Shown here in pieces: positions 44,846-57,208 of a stretch of DNA of 64,000 bases; position 1 is the stretch's first letter; each line of letters starts with the position of its first letter. The notes under the pieces are model-generated. The model had not been told where the DNA came from. It searched no databases and saw only the letters and a program-made list of their open reading frames with translations. The DNA comes from Leptoclinus maculatus (lineage: Eukaryota > Chordata > Actinopteri > Perciformes > Stichaeidae), in assembly GCA_032191485.1 (NCBI GenBank), contig JAVDOI010000009.1:20828843-20892842 (forward strand), read 5' to 3'. Position numbers and translations under genes: made by a program.

Positions 44846-47800
44846 TTGGACTTTGTTCAATAATTTTGTTAATGACCAAATAATTGCAAAACTAATGACA
44901 TTCCCAGCAGCTTCTTGCCTGACATCAGACAGAATTGTCACCTTGTTTCCATCGCCAGTCTGACATTGCCTCCATCCACTCATTTCCCTGAGGGGAACCA
45001 ATCACTAGATAGCAATGTATCTGCCGGCATTTGAAGTCAACACTGATGTGTAGTCAGTGGTTTTGCAGGGGTTTTAAGAGTGGATTGAGCGAAGTAAAAC
45101 CAAAGTATGACTACGGGCAACAGTGACCAGACTTGCCGTCTTTGGCACAGAGCTTGACAATCCTTCACAACAGCTTGACTTTGCCATTAGCCCTGCACCT
45201 GTTTGGCTAGTCGTTAATCCCACCGCGGAGCTCATTTGTCGATAATTTTTTAACCTGGAAACCGTTGTAAAATGTCTTGATGCCAGAACAATCTGTCAAC
45301 TCGAACTCAGTGAAGTGGGCGGATTCAAAAGGTCTGGACTTTGAAAAATCAGCCTCAGCTGTGCTACGTGTTTAGTACTAATTACCAAATGTTAGTATGC
45401 TAACGCGTCAAACTAAGATTTTACAAAAATTGCATGTTAACAAATGTTAGCAAGTTGGAACAACTTTATATTTCCTCAATATTTAGGAATGGTAAATGGA
45501 GGAATACTGGTTGAGGTTAGAATACTTTTACACTTTGTTGAGGTTCAGGAAAGATCACGGTGGTTAAATGTTATAAACACTGACTCGACTACTGACCTGA
45601 AACAGGACATGCACCCGGAATTAAAGAGAATTAAAAAAGTTATGTGAAAGTATCTTCTGTGTCTTCATCTTTCCAGTCCAGTGTAGACAACACTGTTCTC
45701 TGAAGAGGTTGTTTTTAGTCAGCTGTTACTTCTGCAGCTTGAGCCAAGCACTGGCTTTTAATGACACCGTTCAGTTTTCAGTGTCCCAGACTTCCCCCCC
45801 CTATGAGAAAGACTTACCTCTTTATACCAATGTGTCACATTTAGAGATGGATGTTTAGAGCAGCATATTCATCCTCACTGAATAAATCCTTCAGATGTCA
45901 ACACACTCAAGGACAGGAACTCCCAGAAGTTATGTGCCATCCTTCTTCTGAAGTAATGTATGTAGCTCTCCTGAGAATAGCTGCCAACATTCTCCCTATT
46001 GCTGACTTGTAATTTAGACATAAAACGCAAATGGTACATTCTGAAGGAAAAAAGATAATTTTAGATGACTGACTTAAAACAAAAGTGCTTTAACTGACAG
46101 TCATTTAAAGTGAAACTCTAAGGGTGGATGTTTGAAAGACATTTCTTTCCTTCAAGATTTGTTTTGTAAGTAATTCTGGGTTATGGTTATCTCTGTGTCT
46201 CAATATATATTGTTGGATACCATTTATACTTTTTAAAACTACATTGTGGTAGTGTTGTAGCTAAACAAAATGTAGGCCTATCTGCCGTCTATGAATCTTA
46301 TGAATGAATTAATTGTGAAACAGTTGCTTGATAGTTTGATGTAAGTAGCTTGAACATTTTAAATACTTCCTTTCTAGTAATATATTAATTATTTTCTACT
46401 ATTTCTATTTCAAAATAGGTGCGGATTTTCAATAATGAGATCTACGTGTCCTCGGGGGAGACAGAGCCTCGGATACATTTATGCACAAAACCTGAGTCCT
46501 GTTACCGGTGAACTCTGGTATGTGCCGGCAGACAGAACATAATCCAGGTCGAACAAAAGAGGAGGAAGACAAACTGAATCCCGGCTAATACAGCTGAGGA
46601 TGGTGCAGCAGGATCTTTGGTGACAATGTTTTTCTTTAACAATGTAACCACCACCCATGAGGGTCCAGGTTGTCAGGATGTTGACATTTGATGGGCTGCC
46701 GGTGAGAGGTGTTTTCATTGCTGAAGGCAAAAATTCCTATTACCTTACATGTACATTGTCCTGCAGACAGTTTGCAGGGAAACTATGGTTCAGCTCTGTA
46801 GCACTTTGGTAGGCAAAGTAAGAATGTGACTAAAATGTTGCAGTGCATGCTGTCAGAATGAAGCGATAACATATAACTCGTAACTTTTGAAAAATATCAG
46901 TAAAAGACATTTTGAAGTATTTTTTGGAAGACCGTAATTTAATCTAACCAGAATAAAGAAAGGTACTTACAATGTGCTTTGATGTGTTGCATATTATCAG
47001 TATTTTGTGGTACAAGTATGTTGTTTTTTTATAAAGTTTTGATGATATTACTCGATGAAATTATTTGTCTATGTTCTTTAAAACTAGGAGCCTTGATATG
47101 TGTTTGAAGCAAACAATGACAGCATTTGCATATGATGGCGAGTCCTTCAGTTATTATGAAACATCTGTCTGACTGTCCGTTTGTCTGACCTTATGTCACT
47201 GAAAAGTCGTTTTCTAGAATCCCTTCGGGCTTTACGGCCCCCATAATGCAAGGGCTTTTACCTTGGTGTGGGAGGGCGATGATGACATTCACAGGCTTTA
47301 TTGCACCATAAACCACTTCCACTTCTTCCACATCTCCTCAAAGGATGATATGGTCTTATTCAGAGAACATAAAATGGCTCCAAATCTAGTCCGCAAGACA
47401 TCAAACTTGAGAACGCGTAGGTTCTTCTCAGATAACCTTATAAAAGAGGTGACATTTCGGAAACTCAAGCAAAAATCATAAAAGCATGGCAACCTTCTAT
47501 CAAAGTTTGAGTGATTTTAAATAGTTCATTAGTAGACCATTAGATTATATCAAGGGAAACTAATTTTGTGAAGTGTAGATCATTGAATATCAATGAAATG
47601 ATGGATAGTTGTGACCCCAAACAACATGTTTCACGGCCTTAACACCAGCAAATAAAATGTCATGGGTAAATCCACGCAAATATCTTGCTTCATATGCAAC
47701 TTTGAGTAACCTTGACACGTAAATTCCCGCCATTGACCAATAGGACAATCAAATTTCCCTTCTGGAGATCAGTAAAGGTTTATTTTATTTCATAGGAAAC

Positions 47801-47947
47801 TGTCTTAACAGTTCTGAACTTTGAGAGGAGGAGAGTCCAAAATGGAGGATGCTATTATGGTTTATTAACTGTGTTACACCATTTATGTATTCTGCTTTGT
47901 CACAGAATAAACTCCAAAAAGACAGGAGTTGTAAATCTCTTTAGAAC

Positions 47948-47954
<7 letters not shown>
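44846..47954. other. Intergenic, unassigned
   Basis: Short frames only (for example 46479-46730 on the minus strand and 47263-47481 on the + strand) with no recognisable domain. Confidence 0.35.

Positions 47955-48001
<47 letters not shown>
47955..48001. repeat. (TA)n microsatellite, about 23 units
   Basis: An uninterrupted TA run, preceded by GTGTG. Confidence 0.95.
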
Positions 48002-48004
<3 letters not shown>

Positions 48005-48825
48005 CAATGACAGAGCTTTTTAAACCAGTGACCAAGCTAGCTCGGAGTGATATTTTTACAGACTGCAACTAAAATGTTTACAGCTGGCTAGTGTGTTAGC
48101 TGTTAGCATCTAATAAACTAGCCCTGCTAGCAGTCACTACATTATCAAGCTTTTAAAGCTGCATTTTACAAAAACATACGGATGGATTCTTTGTCCCCTT
48201 TTGTGGTGTGACCAGGCATTAACTCTTCTAAAGTTCCTTTTGAATAACCAGCTAAAATCTGACTGAACATTGTCGTATTACATGGCTCCATTAAATGTAT
48301 TCTCTACTCAACCATTAGAGTTCACTCTATAGCTGTATACATTATAGCACAGTGCTGTGTGAAATACACAGATGAATCAGTGTCTGACCCTGAGATAACA
48401 TGCACGCTAACAAGCCCATTTCATCAGAAAGGAAGGGGAGAGGTGGCTGTTTCATCTCCCCTGTGAGAAGACGGAGTCAAACCGTGTTCAGTCATTCATT
48501 TTCCATTTTATTTAAGTCTCAGCTGAACTGATCTGTGTGGAGGATGTCACCAGAAGCATGTTGGTGGGTCACAAATCTCACTAGCTGCATGTTTCCATCA
48601 AATTGTCATGGATATCTTAGGAAAACCTGAATTTGCGAGTATCTCTGGTAAGCAAATTATCATCACCCAACAAATAACATTGCTAGATGTTAGACAGAAG
48701 GAAAAAAAGGATTCATTTGTAATGAGGTATTTTTACAGTCAGTGTTGGAGTGCGTCAGAGTTCATCATGTATCTATTATTTCACAAAGACTGAACCAGAC
48801 GGCAACCTTTGGTTCTGGAAAGTGA
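48002..48825. other. Intergenic, unassigned
   Basis: Non-coding, nothing recognised. Confidence 0.35.
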
Positions 48826-49262
48826 AGCCAACGCAAAATGCCTTAAACTTGCATTATTTCTAATTGCCAGCAGGGGGCGACTCCTCTGGTTGCAAAAAGA
48901 AGTCCGATTGTATGGAAGTCCATGAGAACATGACCCTACTTCTCACTCGTTTTATTTAGTTTATCGTCTCACTTTCTAGTTTCAAGTCTTCAATACAGCA
49001 TGATGTTCACTTTGTAATTGATGGTCCCATGTAGAGTAAAATAGACCATAAAGCAAGGTATGCTTTACTGCGTGGCTAACTTGTGATTGACAGGTCGCTA
49101 CCAGAGCCGTATACGGCATCTCTACCACGGCTTCACTCCTCTGCAGTCCTAATATGGTCACTTCCGTTCACTGGTTGCAAAAGATCAAGATGGCAATGGC
49201 CAAAATGCCAAACTCAAGGCTTCAAAACCGCAGTCTGATGACAACTTATTGTATACAGTCGG
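48826..49262 (+). repeat. Dispersed repeat A, copy 2 (longer)
   Basis: It includes a 5' part absent from copy 1 (GTGAAGCCAACGCAAAATGC, CCAGCAGGGGGCGACTCCTC, AAAGAAGTCCGATTGTATGG), then the part shared with 37348-37652. The combination matches a repeat that I remember as very common in percomorph fish. No coding function. Confidence 0.7.
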
Positions 49263-51125
49263 GCTTAATTAACCTTATGTGGAGTGGACAGTTGTGCTTG
49301 AGTGGATTTCTTTGTATGTGTGGGGGCATATGGAGAGATAAGTGGAGAATGGCCAACTATGTTTTAAAGTTATTAAAATCCTGCTTCTCATTATCACGTT
49401 TATTAAATGGCAAAATATTGGAAATTCGATTAAAATGTTTTTAACTTGCATTACATTCTACTGAATGTTCTAAAAGATTTTAAACGGGATATTTACATGT
49501 GTCTTTCCTTGTGTTACACTTCCTAATGGAAAATAGAATTTTGTCACACATTTTTATCTTTCAATCACAGGTACATCACACCTGTTTGGCCAAAGGCCCC
49601 CCGTACAAATTACCTAGAATGCTGAATTCCTTCTCAAGTGGCTCTATGTTTGAACCATTATGTTGACCATAATACACTTCTTAGATGAGGGCTCTGTACT
49701 CGGGAATGGATGGATGGCCAGAGCAGAAGGCAAATGGACATAGAGCCAAATTGGCTCTGGTGCTTTGGATAGAGAAAGACAGCATTGTTGTTCATTTTTG
49801 CCTCCCCCAGTGTGAGGCTCTGGGCCTGTTCCACGGGTGGATGCTGTGCTTTTCTCTTCACACTCAGCCATGGCTGAGAGCTTAAATAAAGAAATACAAG
49901 AAGGAGGTTTTGCAGGAAAAAAAAAAAATCTTTGTCTCTTTCTGTAATTCTAACCATGTGCATTCAAATAAATTAAAGCATTCAGGTGGCCATTTCTATA
50001 GCCATTCACCTGTTCAGTCATTTAACAAAGAAGAGCTTCATTATGCAGCAAGACAACATTTGAAACATCAACATTGTCAGTTGCTTTTTATATCCTATAT
50101 TCTATTATGCCGCATTAAATTGCCACTCTACAGTTTTGTCAACTAAATAACACAGTAAACCGATCTGTGTTCATTCATAAACTGAAATGACATCACTTGC
50201 AACACAATTGGAAAGGAGCAAACTAGAGGAAAGTGCTAGAAAGTGAGGTGCCATTTTGGCATTCAAAAAATACACTTTGTGCCACCTCCTGTCAATTTAA
50301 GGCAGGTTTATTTGAATATACTTATAAACACAATTCAATTCCTTTACATAAGGGGAAGAAATGCATTAAAAACGTATTCAAAATGCAATGACACGTAAAA
50401 CGTACTGAATTTAAATAGCGTACAGAATCGGACCGCGTCTCTTTGCAGGGGCAGGTGATTTGAAGGAGCATTTTATGTATGAGAATTAGAGCAGGAGAGC
50501 TGTCAGCTACCATCATAATAATCTTGTTTAAAGCGCTTCTTGGGAAAATAAAGTCCATCGAAATAATGATGATTGGTTGATGTCAAGATTGTTTGGAAAG
50601 TAGCAGCCCACAAGCGGCATATTAATCATTCCCTTGAAAGCAGCAAAAGAAACTGCAACTGAGGAGACTGTAAGGTCACGGCAACTGCTCCTTTTAACTG
50701 AAGGGCTGGAAAAAGTAATATGAAACTGTATGCTTTAAGTGCTGTTTTCAAGGTCAAGTATGAACTTCAGCTTTTAAGCCAACATTGGCCTTCAAGTGCT
50801 CAGAGACAAACAAATAATTGTAAATTTTAACATCTACAACACCAGGATAACGAGGCAAATTTGGAGCTCGAGTGGAACCTGAGGTGAGATTGTTTTTGTC
50901 AATTGCCGTTTCCCACTGTTGTGAATAAACTTTCAAGCCCATCATGTGACATGTGAAAGAAAGAAAGCTCCAAGCAGGCTCACTAAATGGACCTTTGGGT
51001 GAACCTGAGGGTTCTCATCAACTTGAAGGGAAATCTGTGCCCACACATGTAATGTGATTGTTTTTCTTACTATTTATATGATTGAATAAATATATGTATT
51101 TGTAATCTATCTAACCAAATCCCTG
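49263..51125. other. Intergenic, unassigned
   Basis: Several short overlapping frames near 49644-49963, none recognised. Confidence 0.35.
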
Positions 51126-51365
51126 GGCCACATGGCACCACTTGCTTGGTGCTAGAAAATGCAGGTGATCCATTCAATAGTTGTTTAACATTTCACTCAA
51201 AAACATAAATGTCAACCTCATGGTGACGCGAGAGGAAAAGTCAGCGGGTCACCAAAGTCAGTAGGTGTTATGCTCTGGGTGCCACAAATGTCTGCACAAA
51301 ATGTCGGTGCAATACATCAAATAGTTGTTGAGATATTTCAATATGGAGCAAAATGGTCAGCTGCT
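51126..51365 (+). repeat. Dispersed repeat B, copy 2
   Basis: Matches, in opposite orientation, the split copy at 44345-44845. It carries AACCTCATGGTGACGCGAGA, GGGTCACCAAAGTCAGTAGG and ATAGTTGTTGAGATATTTCA. This wording is, from memory, frequent in percomorph genomes. Confidence 0.6.
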
Positions 51366-53489
51366 ACTCAAAAACAGATTAATTTGTGTCCATACAAATT
51401 GAATGGAGAATTGTTCCGTGCAGTCATCAAAAGAAGTTCAAACAAGGTCCTGTCACTGGAGCGAGTCCTGTGTAGGGTGGTAGTTCAGTAAGCAGTGATC
51501 CATGATGGTGATCTAAGGGTTTGTGGTTTGGGAGGGAGGGGCGGGACCTTCTGGGTGCTTTGTGACCTGAACATGTCTTCCTGATAAACTGTCAAGGGGC
51601 TCTGGTGAGCTATTTACGTTCAGCAGAGGTGAAGGATGTTGGCGGGATGGCCTCACTATCATCATTCATCACCAACAAGCTGGTCTGCAATCCATAATAG
51701 TTTGTCACCTATGCATTTATTCTCTGAGGATGAAATCATACTCTAATCTATTATGGAGACGCTGTGTGACCCAGAAAATAGAGCTACAAACAGTTTATCA
51801 AAGCAAAGATTAGCTTTATTCTCCCTTTCAATTTTTCCATTAAAAACACATCTCACAGAAACATGCACCGCTTATTAGCTGCTCTCATCTAATTTTCTCT
51901 GACATGTTATTTCTAGACACTGACTTTTAGTATTGGACAAATTATAGACATTGCTGTGGTCAAAATACATCAAATGATGTAGAAGAAACATGCTCATAGA
52001 TGAAAGTTGTCATTTGTGTGGACAGAAAGGAGGACAAATCACTCTTCATCGAATGTTGAAAGTATTACTGTACTATAAGCTCAGGAAGGCACAAAGTATT
52101 TTTTGTTATATTTGTTGAAATTCTCTTTAAATCCCAACAGCAATCAGTTAATCAAATGCTCTGACAGAATAAAAGATAATCCGATATCTGAGGCTATTGC
52201 AGGATTGTAATAAGCCCATCCAATCATTTCATACCTGTGCGCACTTTGACTGCAGTCTTCCACAAGGCTTGGCAGACAAAATGGACTATAAGTTACATGC
52301 TAGCTTGACAACTGACTACTAACAATAGCAATGTCTGTTGTTTAGGTTCATTATGATAATGTGAAGTCCCTTTGATCCTAATAAGGATTCACCCATCATA
52401 AGAATCAAAACATTTCATAAAAATGAATTCAAGCTGTTTGACTTCATTCATCCTTGCTGGCTACAAAATAAAGGGTCCCCACCTTTTTCTGTTTTCACCC
52501 CTTTTCCTTTTCTGTATGCCAAATAGGCTTATCGCTGGTGGGTTTTAAGAGGATAAAAAGAGGTGTTGTGTCGGTATGCCGGGTGCCATAAAATGTACCT
52601 TGTTAAGAGCTAGATACAATGAATGATTCGGATTTGATACGTTATTCGATAGCTTATTTTTTTATAGAAGCAATGGAGCATACTGGTTCAAATAAACTAT
52701 TTGGTAGTATTTCCCATCTTTGCAGAGCGATGTTTTTATTTGAAAATAATTAAGGCCTGTCCTAAATACACGCCGGTTAAGTTCAGTGATTGAAGCAAAT
52801 AAAACCCTGGACTATCAATTGGAGTTTTTTTATGGTATGACTAAGTCAAGGAATGTTATATATGACTATACATGACAATGCTTATGGGAAAGGTGCTGCT
52901 CGGAGATAAAATTGTGTAGCCTCCTAAATGTCCTCAACAAATAAAGTATTTTTACGGCGTTGTATTGCTACTTATACTAAGTTCTTAAGTACAAGTAGCA
53001 AGTCTGCCCATTTTTAACTGATGTTACAGTTTGGGTGTATACGTCTTCCTTCGCTGGCCTTTCCTTTCCAGAGCTTTCTGTCATGTGTGTCCTCCTTTCT
53101 GTTTAAGAAAAGATTGCTATGGCTTTTATATATATGCTTTTTTATGGCATACAAACACTAAATATACAGATAATAAGCCCTCACAAAGGCAGGAGGGTAA
53201 AACCTAGCTGATCTCCTGGGTGCTGATTACTGGATCTATACAGCTTCACACAGAAGTATGCACCAGTGTGTGATTGTGGAAAGTTCACGTGAGCAGAACT
53301 GCTAAACTCATACACCTGAAAAAACCACACGACTCCTGCAAAAAACCTGCTGTGAAAAGCAGAGGGTGAGTCAATATGAAGTTCAGCAAATTCCATTTAT
53401 CACACACACACTGAGTTTACTTTGCGGTTTGTCCTCTTTTTCAGCAAAAGCATAGGAGGTATATTGTGTTGAAACCATTGAGGGCAGCA
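51366..53489. other. Intergenic, unassigned
   Basis: Non-coding, nothing recognised. Confidence 0.35.
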
Positions 53490-53830
53490 CCACTCTATTG
53501 ATTATTTTAGGCTTAAATAAGCTTGGACGATATTGATGTCCTTGCTTCATAATTTGAAGAATCCCTGTGCCTGGACACAGAACCAGCCATCTCAAAGGGC
53601 CATTAGCCAGAAGAATATGTTGAATATTGCATGGCTTGTTTGGAGAGGCCTTTTAGGGCGTAATTGTTCCAGCAAACAACTAATGCGTCTGCTTAAATCT
53701 GAGACATCCAATGTCTGTTTAAGGTGTTCGGAGCATACAAATTCCCATTGCTAAAGCATTAATAATTATCTCACTTCACACAGTGCCATTGCCTCAATTT
53801 GCTGTGCATGAATGTAGAATTTCCAATCTT
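53490..53830. promoter_or_regulatory. Candidate conserved noncoding element
   Basis: Non-repetitive block of even composition with AGGGCGTAATTGTTCC, AACTAATGCG, AAGCATTAATAATTATCTC and TTGCTGTGCATGAATG. Homeodomain-like TAATTA/TAATTG cores and octamer-like words occur together without a convincing coding frame. Hypothesis from composition only. Confidence 0.22.
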
Positions 53831-54275
53831 GCTACGTCCTAAACGGAGCACACATTAATTTGTTTTTTTCTCTTTGACACTGTGGGTATGTTTGCTGCAG
53901 CTGATAAGTTAGCATGAATAAATTAGTGTTGGAGCAAAATAAGCACATAAACATATAAAACAATGGTTACTATTTTTCAGTGAAAATCAATATGGCACTA
54001 ACTACAACTATTAATCACTATTTTATGAACTTGCAACCGATGTGGGTCAATTACAGTGTCGACACATTCTCCCTCCTAACTCGTCAAATACAGCCGCTTG
54101 TTCAGTGTTCCCATGCTTCAAGAGGTGTACGGCGTGTTAGCTTCCACTCGTGACATGCTTACAATCTCTTTTAAAAGTAAACTTCCAACATAGGTTGACT
54201 TAGGTTTTAGGTTTACTTTCGGCAACAAGAGTACTTGGTTAGACGATAGGAATAGATGGTGGTTTGGGTTTAAAT
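53831..54275. other. Intergenic, unassigned
   Basis: 54200-54262 (TTAGGTTTTAGGTTTACTTT, ACTTGGTTAG) has the style of the 655-965 repeat. Otherwise nothing. Confidence 0.35.
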
Positions 54276-54550
54276 AGAGGCGACTGTGGCTCTGTAGTAG
54301 AACGGGCCGAGCTTCAATCAGAGGATCGGCGGTTCGATCGGCTCCCCTAGTCCTCACCGTTGTGGCTCCCGTAGGCTTGTGCCTGTGGTGTAGAAATGGG
54401 TATGAATGATTAGATGGGCAGGTGGCCCCTTGCATGATCAGTATCAGTATCAGTGTATGAATGGGTGTAAAAGGGTGAATGACATGTAGTGTTAAACCGC
54501 TTTCAGTGGTCGGAAGACTAGAAAGGCGCTATACAAGTCCATTTACCAAA
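54276..54550 (+). repeat. tRNA-derived SINE
   Basis: The head has a Pol III type 2 promoter: an A-box-like GTGGCTCTGTAGTAGAACGG at 54285-54304 and a B-box-like GGTTCGATCGG at 54331-54341, with tRNA-like spacing. The body runs through TGAATGGGTGTAAAAGGGTGAATGA to the tail GTGGTCGGAAGACTAGAAAG followed by GCGCTATACAAGTCCATTTACC. The same tail occurs at 13476-13513. This head-and-tail combination is typical of a widespread fish SINE. The A and B boxes have substitutions, so this copy is probably not transcribed. Confidence 0.82.
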
Positions 54551-55479
54551 TAACGTTTATTGTTAAGTACGGAACTGGTGCACATATTTGTTTGCCCACC
54601 CTGCACAGACTCTCACTCTTTACACGGTGTTGGTTGCTCTGTTGGTCTTATAATAATGTGGATAAGTTAACATTGGATTTAGTTGATGAGAGGGTGCTTC
54701 GGTATCATACGCCGAGGGGCACAGAGAAGTTGCAGTTTCTGAAGAGAAGAAACCAACTAAGAGAAAACTACAGAAATTCAGCAGACAATGCTAAACTTTT
54801 ACTGTTCAACCCAGAAGGAACATTATATTTGTTGATACTGTAATAAACCTGACAGTTGTGCAGCATTGTAACAAAGACATATACCTCTGTACGTGTAAGT
54901 ATCTCTGTGAAGTGCTCTCCTGCTATCGAGCATAAAAACACACCGGAGTGGCTGTGAGTCATCTGTGTTAAGTACAGTACACATTCCTCAGAAAATGACC
55001 CACATGGGTATAAATCAGTGCGAGTGTCGCTCCGCAACGGCCCACTCTCGCCTCCCCTACAGAGTTCCCACTCACCATGACTGCACTGCGGGGTCCGTAA
55101 CAGACAGTTCTTGGTGGAAAATGAACGGATGCAGTAGATTGCAAGGTACCTACCACAATGGCAATTACATCAAAATGAACATCTGTATTGTTTCAATGCT
55201 AATACGCTTTAGATTATAAGCCAAAGATTATAGGGTAATTATTTTTTACATATAGGGCGTCAAAAAGGTACTCACTTATACTGATATACTGATACCAGAA
55301 TAAATATGTAGTGTGGTGAGCTATTCATTAATTTAACAAATGTCACATTCATTTTCTGTGTTTTTAACAACTGTTTCCTTTCAGAACACCACTTTTTCAA
55401 TGAAATTACAGTAAGAAATAAGTGAAGCATCATTACTTATTCCTAGCAAGAGTATAAGTAATTGTCTCGGTCACGACCA
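54551..55479. other. Intergenic, unassigned
   Basis: Short frames only (54592-54843 on +, 54768-55037 on -), none recognised. Confidence 0.35.
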
Positions 55480-55655
55480 AACCCCTGTTTCTCCCTTGTG
55501 TTTCTCTCTGTGTCTCCGGTTTTGCCCTCTGTTTCTGTTTGAATGTGGAGTGAGCATGAAAACCTTTTTTGTCTCTCTCTCGGCTCCTTTCTGATTACGG
55601 CTCATTCACCTCACCTGTACAGACTGCACAGCTGCCTTCCATCAACCCGACAACT
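55480..55655. repeat. Possible retroelement-derived fragment
   Basis: TTGTCTCGGTCACGACCAAA, then TTGTGTTTCTCTCTGTGTC, and CATTCACCTCACCTGTACAG resemble LTR-type sequence of fish retroelements. From memory only. Confidence 0.25.
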
Positions 55656-57156
55656 CCACAATAGTCCAAAAAAATGATGTTGTGAGGTCAAGGTAAGATG
55701 TGAAGGAGAATTCATAAGGACTTAAGAAAAGACAACCGTGGTGCTCAGAGAATATACAGTATAAGGAACTGTGGAACAACATTATCTCCTTTTGTAAAGG
55801 ATGGTCCTGTGTACCCTAGGGGATAAGAAAGAAAGCATTGAAGTACATTTCTTTAGCATTTAGAGAATTGGAATAGCTCTTATCATGGCTGCCACTTACA
55901 TACTTCCAGGTCATTTTAGGATCCTTCTTGAGCAAAAAGGACTATTGGACCACAGCCCTGCACCGGTTCTACATCCCCTCATCGCTAGAGCATTGATTCT
56001 GCTACAGTGGTGGTCTTGAGCTCCAGGGTATTAGATGTGTGGAAGTTTACTTTCCTGAGGTTTGTTCTGACTTGCTCTAACCAGCTTTCCCTGCTGTCTC
56101 TTCTTGCTTTGCCTCGTTTCTTAAGTGAACAATAGGAGACTGTTTATTTCCCTTTTAAGGCATATACAACAGCTCCAGCTCATCTGTGTTCATCCTCTTT
56201 TTAACTGCATAAAGAAATGACTGATGATGAAGAGGCGAACTGTAAATAAATGTAGATGGTTAGGTCGACATCAATTGGTAACATGTAAATCTAAATTATG
56301 TGTTTGTTTGGCACACAGAGCTTTGGCTCAAATCATATGAGGCTTCATGTCATCATATGCAGTATGGATTTTTTGCTTTTAGTACATTTTTCTGTTCAAA
56401 TATATATAGTGATAGTTGAAGTTCTTCCTCTTAGTGTTAATTAGTTATGTCTGTTATTTGTAGTGGCCCTCACCCGACAAGCTGAGAAACTACCTTTTCT
56501 AACAAAAGTTGACATAAGAACACATTAGCACAGCACAGCTTGTTGGATTCTGGTAACTCCCTCACAGCAGAACGCAGCCAAAAACGCCTCTTTGTACAGT
56601 CACCTCCAGGTTAATTAACACACGGAGAAGGAGCCATCTCCCCTCACTGCCACTCTCAGAACAGTCTCCTGCCAAGCAGCTGCAGGTGGGCCAACCAATG
56701 AGCACAAACAAATCCTGCCTTTGTAGGTTACATTAATTGCGTCCCACTCGAACAGAACATACCAACACCAAGTGCTGCAACCAGATGGGCGAGTGAACGC
56801 CATCTCACAGGCTGGCGTTGCACCAAAATTCGAATGCGGCCCCGGTCATAATCATTTGTCACTCTCTTTGTATCAAAAGAAATTTTCACTTGACAGGGTG
56901 CCAAAAGAACTGCTGACGTGAGGCTACTGTTCAAACAAAAGCAATTTCAGTCCTATTCAGTGTTGTAGTGTGCATTTGCACTTATTTGATATATATATAT
57001 TTTTTTAAAGTGATGTAAACAGCTAAACTTGAAATGTTTTGTTCTGTCAGTATTACCTTATCCAACAGTCCACTGAACCGTGTCTGTCTCTTGTGTGTTT
57101 GACCTCAAGGTCGTGTTTCATTTTTGATGTGGTGCTATGAACACTGCCCCCCGCCC

Positions 57157-57158
<2 letters not shown>
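55656..57158. other. Intergenic, unassigned
   Basis: Non-coding, nothing recognised. Confidence 0.35.

Positions 57159-57208
<50 letters not shown>
57159..57208. repeat. (CA)n microsatellite, about 24 units
   Basis: An uninterrupted CA run flanked by C-rich stretches (CCCCCCGCCCCCCA before it, CCACCCCCCTC after it). Confidence 0.95.

Noticed and set aside
47955..48001. (TA)n tract as a CRISPR or other array
   Set aside because: A plain dinucleotide microsatellite. No spacer-repeat array exists in the window, as expected for a vertebrate.
54276..54350. Functional tRNA gene
   Set aside because: A and B boxes are degenerate, no cloverleaf with a clean acceptor stem is formed, and the body continues into a SINE tail.
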